Below are positions 10,321-21,900 of a DNA stretch of 64,000 bases, piece by piece; position 1 is the first letter of the stretch, and each line of letters begins with the position of its first letter. Under the pieces are notes generated by a model, which saw nothing but the letters and a program-made list of their open reading frames with translations, ran no database searches and was not told the DNA's origin. Position numbers and translations under genes: made by a program. Origin of the DNA: Petrolisthes cinctipes (taxonomy: Eukaryota > Arthropoda > Malacostraca > Decapoda > Porcellanidae); contig JAWQEG010000259.1 in NCBI GenBank assembly GCA_033782935.1, positions 4,752,001 through 4,816,000 on the forward strand, written 5' to 3'.

Positions 10321-12978
10321 GTGTTAGAGTATTTTCAAAACACATGCTCAAAACATACTAAAAAACGATCTTTTAGGTGCACAAAAGTCGATATGTGCAT
10401 GCATCTTCTGTACCCGTTTATATATCAAATTCAGGCTCAAAACACCCGAAAATTCAATATTTTGGGGTCCCAGAAGCAATCTGTACATGCCTACTCCGTG
10501 TTAGAGTATTTTAAAAATAAAGGCCAAAAACATACTGAAAATCGATCTTTTAGGTGCCCAAAAGTCGATATGTGCATGCATCTTCTGTACCCGTTTATAT
10601 CTCAAATTCTGGCCCTAAACACCCGAAAATTCGATATTTTGGGGTCCCAGAAGCGATCTGTACATGCCTACTCCGTGTTAGAGTATTTTCAAAATTCAGG
10701 CCCAAAACATGCTGAAAATCGATATTTTTGGTGCCCAAAGTCAATATGTGCATGTATCTTCTGTACCCGTTTATAACTCAAATTCAGGCTCAAAACACCC
10801 GAAAATTCAATATTTTGGGGTCCCAGAAGCAATCTGTACATGCCTACTCAGTGCTAGAATATTTTCAAAATATAGGCTAAAAACATGCTAAAAATCGATC
10901 TTTTAGGTGCCAAAAAGTCGATATCTCAAATTCAGTCCCAAAACACCCGAAAATTCGATATTTAGGGGTCCCAGAAGCGATCTGTACATGCCTACTCAGT
11001 GTTAGAGTATTTTCAAAATACATGCTCAAAACATACTGAAAATCGATCTTTTAGGTGCACAAAAGTCGATATGTGCATGCATCTTCAATACCCGTTTATA
11101 TCTCAAATTCAGGCTCAAAACACCCGAAAATTCAATATTTTGGGGTCCAAGAAGCAATCTGTACATGCCTACACAGTGCTAGAATATTTTCAAAATATAG
11201 GCTAAAAAACATGCTAAAAATCGACATTTTAGGTGCCAAAAAATCGATATCTCAAATTCAGTCCCAAAACACCCGAAAATTCGATATTTAGAGGTCCCAG
11301 AAGGTATCTGTACATGCCTACTCCGTGTTAGAGTATTTTCAAAATACAGGCCAAGAACATACTGAAAATCGATCTCTTAGGTGCCCAAAAGTCGATATGT
11401 GCATGCATCTTCTGTACCCGTTTATATCTCAAATTCAGGCTCAAAACACCCGAAAATTCAATATTTTGGGGTCCCAGAAGCAATCTGTACATGCCTACTC
11501 AGTGCTAGAATATTTTCAAAATATAGGCTAAAAACATGCTAAAAATCGATCTTTTAGGTGCTAAAAAGTCGATATCTCAAATTCAGTCCCAAAACACCCG
11601 AAAATTCGATATTTAGGGGTCCCAGAAGCGATCTGTACATGCCTACTCCGTGTTATAGTATTTTCAAAACACATGCTCAAAACATACTAAAAAACTATCT
11701 TTTAGGTGCACAAAAGTCGATATGTGCATGCATCTTCTGTACCCGTTTATATATCAAATTCAGGCTCAAAACACCCGAAAATTCAATATTTTGGGGTCCC
11801 AGAAGCAATCTGTACATGCCTACTCCGTGTTAGAGTATTTTAAAAATAAAGGCCAAAAACATACTGAAAATCGATCTTTTAGGTGCCCAAAAGTCGATAT
11901 GTGCATGCATCTTCTGTACCCGTTTATATCTCAAATTCTGGCCCTAAGCACCCGAAAATTCGATATTTTGGGGTCCCAGAAGCGATCTGTACATGCCTAC
12001 TCCGTGTTAGAGTATTTTCAAAATTCAGGCCCAAAACATGCTGAAAATCGATATTTTTGGTGCCCAAAGTCAATATGTGCATGTATCTTCTGTACCCGTT
12101 TATAACTCAAATTCAGGCTCAAAACACCCGAAAATTCAATATTTTGGGGTCCCAGAAGCAATCTGTACATGCCTACTCAGTGCTAGAATATTTTCAAAAT
12201 ATAGGCTAAAAACATGCTAAAAATCGATCTTTTAGGTGCCAAAAAGTCGATATCTCAAATTCAGTCCCAAAACACCCGAAAATTCGATATTTAGGGGTCC
12301 CAGAAGCGATCTGTACATGCCTACTCAGTGTTAGAGTATTTTCAAAATACATGCTCAAAACATACTGAAAATCGATCTTTTAGGTGCACAAAAGTCGATA
12401 TGTGCATGCATCTTCAATACCCGTTTATATCTCAAATTCAGGCTCAAAACACCCGAAAATTCAATATTTTGGGGTCCAAGAAGCAATCTGTACATGCCTA
12501 CACAGTGCTAGAATATTTTCAAAATATAGGCTAAAAAACATGCTAAAAATCGACATTTTAGGTGCCAAAAAATCGATATCTCAAATTCAGTCACAAAACA
12601 CCCGAAAATTCTATATTTAGAGGTCCCAGAAGGTATCTGTACATGCCTACTCCGTGTTAGAGTATTTTCAAAATACAGGCCAAGAACATACTGAAAATCG
12701 ATCTCTTAGGTGCCCAAAAGTCGATATGTGCATGCATCTTCTGTACCCGTTTATATCTCAAATTCTGGCCCTAAACACCCGAAAATTCGATATTTTGGGG
12801 TCCCAGAAGCGATCTGTACATGCCTACTCCGTGTTAGAGTATTTTCAAAATTCAGGCCCAAAACATGCTGAAAATCGATATTTTTGGTGCCCAAAGTCAA
12901 TATGTGCATGTATCTTCTGTACCCGTTTATAACTCAAATTCAGGCTCAAAACACCCGAAAATTCAATATTTTGGGTCC
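10321..12978 (+). repeat. 1329-bp tandem duplication (8 monomers per copy)
   Basis: Copy 1 is 10321-11649 (units 678 + 326 + 325) and copy 2 is 11650-12978. Shared rare variants at offset 1329 include 'tatatatcaaattcagg', 'gtattttaaaaataaagg', 'gtttataactcaaattc' and 'ggtccaagaagcaatc'. Copy 2 has its own changes, such as 'gtgttatagtatt' at its start and 'gccctaagcaccc'. The third unit of copy 1 (11325) is a chimera with a b-like front and an a-like tail followed by d; in copy 2 it runs on as b-c-d. Confidence 0.88.
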
Positions 12979-15657
12979 CAGAAGCAATCTGTACGTGCCT
13001 ACTCAGTGCTAGAATATTTTCAAAATATAGGCTAAAAACATGCTAAAAATCGATCTTTTAGATGCCAAAAAGTCGATATCTCAAATTCAGTCCCAAAACA
13101 CCCGAAAATTCGATATTTAGGGGTCCCAGAAGCGATCTGGACATGCCTACTCCGTGTTAGAGTATTTTCAAAATACATGCTCAAAACATACTGAAAATCG
13201 ATCTTTTAGGTGCACAAAAGTCGATATGTGCATGCATCTTCAATACCCGTTTATATCTCAAATTCAGGCTCAAAACACCCGAAAATTCAATATTTTGGGG
13301 TCCCAGAAGCAATCTGTACATGCCTACTCAGTGTTAGAGTATTTTCAAAATACAGGCCCAAAACATGCTGAAAATCGATATTTTAGATGCACAAAGTCAA
13401 TATGTGCATGTATCTTCTGTACCCGTTTATATCTCAAATTCAGGCTCAAAACACCCGAAAATTCAATATTTTGGGGTCCCAGAAGCAATCTGTACATGCC
13501 TACTCAGTGCTAGAATATTTTCAAAATATAGGCTAAAACCATGCTAAAAATCGATCTTTTAGGTGCTAAAAAGTCGATATCTCAAATTCAGTCCCAAAAC
13601 ACCCGAAAATTCGATATTTAGGGGTCCCAGAAGCGATCTGTACATGCCTACTTCGTGTTAGAGTATTTTCAAAATACAGGCCAAAAACATACTGAAAATC
13701 GATCTCTTAGGTGCCCAAAAGTCGATATGTGCATGCATCTTCTGTACCCGTTTATATCTCAAATTCTGGCCCTAAACACCCGAAAATTCGATATTTTGGG
13801 GTCCCAGAAGCGATCTGTACATGCCTACTCCGTGTTAGAGTATTTTCAAAATTCAGGCCCAAAACATGCTGAAAATCGATATTTTTGGTGCCCAAAGTCA
13901 ATATGTGCATGTATCTTCTGTACCCGTTTATATCTCAAATTCAGGCTCAAAACACCCGAAAATTCAATATTTTGGGTCCCAGAAGCAATCTGTACATGCC
14001 TACTCAGTGCTAGAATATTTTCAAAATATAGGCTAAAAACATACTAAAAATCGATCTTTTAGATGCCAAAAAGTCGATATCTCAAATTCAGTCCCAAAAC
14101 ACCCGAAAATTCGATATTTAGGGGTCCCAGAAGCGATCTGGACATGCCTACTCCGTGTTAGAGTATTTTCAAAATACATGCTCAAAACATACTGAAAATC
14201 GATCTTTTAGGTACACAAAAGTCGATATGTGCATGCATCTTCAGTACCCGTTTATATCTCAAATTCAGGCTCAAAACACCCGAAAATTCAATATTTTGGG
14301 GTCCCAGAAGCAATCTGTACATGCCTACTCAGTGTTAGAGTTTTTTCAAAATACAGGCCCAAAACATGCTGAAAATCGATATTTTAGATGCCCAAAGTCA
14401 ATATGTGCATGTATCTTCTGTACCCGTTTATATCTCAAATTCAGGCTCAAAACACCCGAAAATTCAATATTTTGGGGTCCCAGAAGCAGTCTGTACATGC
14501 CTACTCAGTGCTAGAATATTTTCAAAATATAGGCTAAAAACATGCTAAAAATCGATCTTTTAGGTGCCAAAAAGTCGATATCTCAAATTCAGTCCCAAAA
14601 CACCCGAAAATTCGATATTTAGGGGTCCCAGAAGCGATCTGTAGATGCCTACTCCGTGTTAGAGTATTTTCAAAATACATGCTCAAAACATACTGAAAAT
14701 CGATCTTTTAGGTGCCCAAAAGTCGATATGTGCATGCATCTTCTGTACCCGTTTATATCTCAAATTCCGGCCCTAAACACCCGAAAATTCGATATTTTGG
14801 GGTCCCAGAAGCGATCTGTACATGCCTACTCCGTGTTAGACTATTTTCAAAATTCAGGCCCAAAACATGCTGAAAATCGATATTTTTGGTGCCCAAAGTC
14901 AATATGTGCATGTATCTTCTGTACCCGTTTATATCTCAAATTCAGGCTCAAAACACCCGAAAATTCAATATTTTGGGGTCCCAGAAGCAATCTGTACATG
15001 CCTACTCAGTGCTAGAATATTTTCAAAATATAGGCTAAAAACATGCTAAAAATCGATCTTTTAGGTGCCAAAAAGTCGATATCTCAAATTCAGTCCCAAA
15101 ACACCCGAAAATTCGATATTTAGGGGTCCCAGAAGCGATCTGTACATGCCTACTCCGTGTTAGAGTATTTTCAAAATACATGCTCAAAACATACTGAAAA
15201 TCGATCTTTTAGGTGCACAAAAGTCGATATGTGCATGCATCTTCAGTACCCGTTTATATCTCAAATTCTGGCCCTAAACACCCGAAAATTCGATATTTTG
15301 GGGTCCCAGAAGCGATCTGTACATGCCTACTCCGTGTTAGAGTATTTTCAAAATTCAGGCCCAAAACAAGCTGAAAATCGATATTTTTGGTGCCCAAAGT
15401 CAATATGTGCATGTATCTTATGTACTCGTTTATATCTCAAATTCAGGCTCAAAACACCCGAAAATTCAATATTTTGGGGTCCCAGAAGCAATCTGTACAT
15501 GCCTACTCAGTGCTAGAATATTTTCAAAATATAGGCTAAAAACATGCTAAAAATCGATCTTTTAGGTGCTAAAAAGTCGATATCTCAAATTCAGTCCCAA
15601 AACAACCGAAAATTCGATATTTAGGGGTCCCAGAAGCGATCTGTACATGCCTACTCC
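12979..15657 (+). repeat. Three-mer HOR block (500/501 bp units)
   Basis: After the end of the unit begun at 12654, starts are 13154, 13655, 14155, 14656 and 15157. Units alternate between a-c-d and b-c-d. The 500-bp units carry 'tattttgggtcccag' with one G missing, which fuses the c frame with the next monomer. The monomers at 14656 and 15157 mix class a fronts ('catgctcaaaac') with class b tails ('ggccctaaac'). Confidence 0.85.
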
Positions 15658-17161
15658 GTGTTAGAGTATTTTCAAAACACATGCTCAAAACATACTGAAA
15701 ATCGATCTTTTAGGTGCACAAAAGTCGATATGTGCATGCATCTTCTGTACCCGTTTATATCTCAAATTCAGGCTCAAAACACCCGAAAATTCAATATTTT
15801 GGGGTCCCAGAAGCAATCTGTACATGCCTACTCCGTGTTAGAGTATTTTCAAAATAAAGGCCAAAAACATACTGAAAATCGATCTTTTAGGTGCCCAAAA
15901 GTCGATATGTGCATGCATCTTCTGTACCCGTTTATATCTCAAATTCTGGCCCTAAACACCCGAAAATTCGATATTTTGGGGTCCCAGAAGCGATCTGTAC
16001 ATACCTACTCCGTGTTAGAGTATTTTCAAAATTCAGGCCCAAAACATACTGAAAATCGATATTTTTGGTGCCCAAAGTCAATATGTGCATGTATCTTCTG
16101 TACCCGTTTATATCTCAAATTCAGGCTCAAAACACCCGAAAATTCAATATTTTGGGGTCCCAGAAGCAATCTGTACATGCCTACTCAGTGCTAGAATATT
16201 TTCAAAATATAGGCTAAAAACATGCTAAAAATCGATCTTTTAGGTGCCAAAAAGTCGATATCTCAAATTCAGTCCCAAAACACCCGAAAATTCGATATTT
16301 AGGGGTCCCAGAAGCGATCTGTACATGCCTACTCAGTGTTAGAGTATTTTCAAAATACATGCTCAAAACATACTGAAAATCGATCTTTTAGGTGCACAAA
16401 AGTCGATATGTGCATGCATTTTCAATACCCGTTTATATCTCAAATTCAGGCTCAAAACACCCGAAAATTCAATATTTTGGGGTCCCAGAAGCAATCTGTA
16501 CATGCCTACACAGTGCTAGAATATTTTCAAAATATAGGCTAAAAAACATGCTAAAAATCGACATTTTAGGTGCCAAAAAATCGATATCTCAAATTCAGTC
16601 ACAAAACACCCGAAAATTCTATATTTAGAGGTCCCAGAAGGTATCTGTACATGCCTACTCCGTGTTAGAGTATTTTCAAAATACAGGCCAAAAACATACT
16701 GAAAATCGATCTCTTAGGTGCCCAAAAGTCGATATGTGCATGCATCTTCTGTACCCGTTTATATCTCAAATTCTGGCCCTAAACACCCGAAAATTCGATA
16801 TTTTGGGGTCCCAGAAGCGATCTGTACATGCCTACTCCGTGTTAGAGTATTTTCAAAATTCAGGCCCAAAACATGCTGAAAATCGATATTTTTGGTGCCC
16901 AAAGTCAATATGTGCATGTATCTTCTGTACCCGTTTATATCTCAAATTCAGGCTCAAAACACCCGAAAATTCAATATTTTGGGTCCCAGAAGCAATCTGT
17001 ACATGCCTACTCAGTGCTAGAATATTTTCAAAATATAGGCTAAAAACATGCTAAAAATCGATCTTTTAGATGCCAAAAAGTCGATATCTCAAATTCAGTC
17101 CCAAAACACCCGAAAATTCGATATTTAGGGGTCCCAGAAGCGATCTGTACATGCCTACTCC
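15658..17161 (+). repeat. Another 9-monomer superunit (678 + 326 + 500 bp)
   Basis: The order four-mer (15658), two-mer a-d' (16336), three-mer b-c-d (16662) matches the superunits at 6489, 7994 and 11650. The two-mer's d' has 'ctaaaaaacatgc' with an extra A (149 bp) and 'attctatatttagagg', as at 7167, 8672 and 12328. This supports the 9-monomer unit as a real level of organisation rather than chance. Confidence 0.85.
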
Positions 17162-18988
17162 GTGTTAGAGTATTTTCAAAATACATGCTCAAAACATACT
17201 GAAAATCGATCTTTTAGGTGCACAAAAGTCGATGTGTGCATGCATCTTCAGTACCCGTTTATATCTCAAATTCAGGCTCAAAACACCCGAAAATTCAATA
17301 TTTTGGGGTCCCAGAAGCAATCTGTACATGCCTACTCAGTGTTAGAGTATTTTCAAAATACAGGCCCAAAACATGCTGAAAATCGATATTTTAGATGCCC
17401 AAAGTCAATATGTGCATGTATCTTCTGTACCCGTTTATATCTCAAATTCAGGCTCAAAACACCCGAAAATTCAATATTTTGGGGTCCCAGAAGCAATCTG
17501 TACATGCCTACACAGTGCTAGAATATTTTCAAAATATAGGCTAAAAACATGCTAAAAATCGACATTTTAGGTGCCAAAAAATCGATATCTCAAATTCAGT
17601 CCCAAAACACCCGAAAATTCGATATTTAGAGGTCCCAGAAGGTATCTGTACATGCCTACTCCGTGTTAGATTATTTTCAAAATTCAGGCCCAAAACATGC
17701 TGAAAATCGATATTTTTGGTGCCCAAAGTCAATATGTGCATGTATCTTCTGTACCCGTTTATATCTCAAATTCAGGCTCAAAACACCCGAAAATTCAATA
17801 TTTTGGGGTCCCAGAAGCAATCTGTACATGCCTACTCAGTGCTAGAATATTTTCAAAATATAGGCTAAAAACATACTAAAAATCTATCTTTTAGGTGCCA
17901 AAAAGTTGATATCTCAAATTCAGTCCCAAAACACCCGAAAATTCGATATTTAGGGGTCCCAGAAGCGATCTGGACATGCCTACTCCGTGTTAGAGTATTT
18001 TCAAAATACATGATCAAAACATACTGAAAATCGATCTTTTAGGTGCACAAATGTCGATATGTGCATGCATCTTCAGTACCCGTTTATATCTCAAATTCAG
18101 GTTCAAAACACCCGAAAATTCAATATTTTGGGGTCCCAGAAGCAATCTGTACATGCCTACTCAGTGTTAGAGTATTTTCAAAATACAGGCCCAAAACATG
18201 CTGAAAATCGATATTTTAGATGCCCAAAGTCAATATGTGCATGTATCTTCTGTACCCGTTTATATCTCAAATTCAGGCTCAAAACACCCGAAAATTCAAT
18301 ATTTTGGGGTCCCAAAAAGCAATCTGTACATGCCTACTCAGTGTTAGAGTATTTTCAAAATACAGGCCCAAAACATGCTGAAAATCGATATTTTAGATGC
18401 CCAAAGTCAATATGTGCATGTATCTTCTGTACCCGTTTATATCTCAAATTCAGGCTCAAAACACCCGAAAATTCAATATTTTGGGGTCCCAGAAGCAATC
18501 TGTACATGCCTACACAGTGCTAGAATATTTTCAAAATATAGGCTAAAAACATGCTAAAAATCGACATTTTAGGTGCCAAAAAATCGATATCTCAAATTCA
18601 GTCCCAAAACACCCGAAAATTCGATATTTAGAGGTCCCAGAAGGTATCTGTACATGCCTACTCCGTGTTAGATTATTTTCAAAATTCAGGCCCAAAACAT
18701 GCTGAAAATCGATATTTTTGGTGCCCAAAGTCAATATGTGCATGTATCTTCTGTACCCGTTTATATCTCAAATTCAGGCTCAAAACACCCGAAAATTCAA
18801 TATTTTGGGGTCCCAGAAGCAATCTGTTCATGCCTACTCAGTGCTAGAATATTTTCAAAATATAGGCTAAAAACATACTAAAAATCTATCTTTTAGGTGC
18901 CAAAAAGTTGATATCTCAAATTCAGTCCCAAAACACCCGAAAATTCGATATTTAGGGGTCCCAGAAGCGATCTGGACATGCCTACTCC
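17162..18988 (+). repeat. 825-bp module and its 1002-bp copy with an extra c monomer
   Basis: 17162-17986 is a-c-d' plus c-d. 17987-18988 is a-c-c-d' plus c-d. The copies align at offset 1002 after the extra monomer and share 'aaaatctatctttt' and 'aaagttgatatc' in d. The a monomers at 17987 and 18989 share 'catgatcaaaac' and 'acaaatgtcgatatg', also offset 1002. Confidence 0.85.
18164..18340 (+). repeat. Supernumerary c monomer (177 bp by one inserted base)
   Basis: Two c monomers of the 'attttagatgccc' subtype stand back to back here, the only c-c pair I found in region 1. The first ends 'ggtcccaaaaagcaatc' instead of 'ggtcccagaagcaatc': one base longer and one base changed. That makes it 177 bp, so the open frame runs through both. 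It looks like a single-monomer gain by unequal exchange or slippage. Confidence 0.85.
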
Positions 18989-21900
18989 GTGTTAGAGTAT
19001 TTTCAAAATACATGATCAAAACATACTGAAAATCGATCTTTTAGGTGCACAAATGTCGATATGTGCATGCATCTTCAGTACCCGTTTATATCTCAAATTC
19101 AGGCTCAAAACACCCGAAAATTCAATATTTTGGGGTCCCAGAAGCAATCTGTACATGCCTACTCAGTGTTAGAGTATTTTCAAAATACAGGCCCAAAACA
19201 TGCTGAAAATCGATATTTTAGATGCCCAAAGTCAATATGTGCATGTATCTTCTGTACCCGTTTATATCTCAAATTCAGGCTCAAAACACCCGAAAATTCA
19301 ATATTTTGGGGTCCCAGAAGCAATCTGTACATGCCTACTCAGTGCTAGAATATTTTCAAAATATAGGCTAAAAACATGCTAAAAATCGATCTTTTAGGTG
19401 CCAAAAAGTCGATATCTCAATTTCAGTCCCAAAACACACGAAAATTCGATATTTAGGGGTCCCAGAAGCGATCTGTACATGCCTACTCCGTGTTAGAGTA
19501 TTTTCAAAATACATGCTCAAAACATACTGAAAAACGATCTTTTAGGTGCACAAAAGTCGATATGTGCATGCATCTTCAGTACCCGTTTATATCTCAAATT
19601 CAGGCTCAAAACACCCGAAAATTCGATATTTAGAGGTCCCAGAAGGTATCTGTACATGCCTAGTCCGTGTTAGATTATTTTCAAAATTCAGGCCCAAAAC
19701 ATGCTGAAAATCGATATTTTTGGTGCCCACAGTCAATATGTGCATGTATCTTCTGTACCCGTTTATATCTCAAATTCAGGCTCAAAACACCGGAAAATTC
19801 AATATTTTGGGGTCCCAGAAGCAATCTGTACATGCTTACTCAGTGCTAGAATATTTTCAAAATATAGGCTAAAAACATACTAAAAATCTATCTTTTAGGT
19901 GCCAAAAAATCGATATCTCAAATTCAGTCCCAAAACACCCGAAAATTCGATATTTAGGGGTCCCAGAAGCGATCTGGACATGCCTACTCCGTGTTAGAGT
20001 ATTTTCAAAATACATGCTCAAAACATACTGAAAATCGATCTTTTAGGTGCACAAAAGTCGATATGTGCATGCATCTTCAGTACCCGTTTATATCTCAAAT
20101 TCAGGCTCAAAACACCCGAAAATTCAATATTTTGGGGTCCCAGAAGCAATCTGTACATGCCTACTCAGTGTTAGAGTATTTTCAAAATACAGGCCCAAAA
20201 CATGCTGAAAATCGATATTTTAGATGCCCAAAGTCAATATGTGCATGTATCTTCTGTACCCGTTTATATCTCAAATTTAGGCTCAAAACACCCGAAAATT
20301 CAATATTTTGGGGTCCCAGAAGCAATCTGTACATGCCTACTCAGTGCTAGAATATTTTCAAAATATAGGCTAAAAACATGCTAAAAATCAATCTTTTAGG
20401 TGCCAAAAAGTCGATATCTCAAATTCAGTCCCAAAACACCCGAAAATTCGATATTTAGGGGTCCCAGAAGCAATCTGTACATGCCTACTCCGTGTTAGAG
20501 TATTTTCAAAATACATGCTCAAAACATACTGAAAATCGATCTTTTAGGTGCACAAAAGTCGATATGTGCATGCATCTTCAGTACCTGTTTATATCTCAAA
20601 TTCAGGCTCAAAACACCTTAAAATTCAATATTTTGGGGTCCTAGAAGCAATCTGTACATGTCTACTCAGTGTTAGAGTATTTTCAAAATACAGGCCCAAA
20701 ACATGCTGAAAATCGATATTTTTGATGCCCAAAGTCAATATGTGCATGTATCTTCTGTACCCGTTTATATCTCAAATTCAGGCTCAAAACACCCGAAAAT
20801 TCAATATTTTGGGGTCCCAGAAGCAATCTGTACATGCCTACACAGTGCTAGAATATTTTCAAAATATAGGCTAAAAACATGCTAAAAATTGACATTTTAG
20901 GTGCCAAAAAATCGATATATCAAATTCAGTCCCAAAACACCCGAAAATTCGATATTTAGAGGTCCCAGAAGGTATCTGTACATGCCTACTCGGTGTTAGA
21001 GTATTTTCAAAATACAGGCCAAAAACATACTGAAAATCGATCTCTTAGGTGCACAAAAGTCGATATGTGCATGCATCTTCTGTACCCGTTTATATCTCAA
21101 ATTCTGGCCCTAAACACCCGAAAATTCGATATTTTGGGGTCCGAGAAGCGATCTGTACATGCCTACTCTGTGTTAAAGTATTTTCAAAATTCAGGCCCAA
21201 AACATGCTGAAAATCGATATTTTTGGTGCCCAAAGTCAATATGTGCATGTATCTTCTGTACCCGTTTATATCTCAAATTCAGGCTCAAAAAACCCGAAAA
21301 TTCAATATTTTAGGGTCCCAGAAGCAATCTGTACAGTGCTAGAATATTTTCAAAATATAGGCTAAAAACATGCTAAAAATCGACATTTTAGGTGCCAAAA
21401 AGTCGATATCTCAAATTCAGTCCCAAAACACCCGAAAATTCGATATTTAGGGGTCCCAGAAGCGATCTGTACATGTATACTCCGTGTTAGAGTATTTTCA
21501 AAATACATGCTCAAAACATACTGAAAATCGATCTTTTAGGTTCACAAAAGTCGATATGTGCATGCATCTTCAGTACCCGTTTATATCTCAAATTCAGGCT
21601 CAAAACACCCGAAAATTCAATATTTTGTGGTCCCAGAAGCAATCTGTACATGCCTACTCAGTGTTAGAGTATTTTCAAAATACAGGCCCAAAACATGCTG
21701 AAAATCGATATTTTAGATGCCCAAAGTCAATATATGCATGTATCTTCTGTACCCGTTTATATCTCAAATTCATGCTCAAAACACCCGAAAATTCAATATT
21801 TTGGGGTCCCAGAAGCAATCTGTACATGCCTACACAGTGCTAGAATATTTTCAAAATATAGGCTAAAAACATGCTAAAAATCGACATTTTAGGTGCCAAA

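Noticed and set aside
17541..17741. Minus-strand open frames of 60-78 codons
   Set aside because: They recur at the same place in many monomers, only where a particular d' or 'ttttttgg' variant removes a stop. They are shadows of the repeat.
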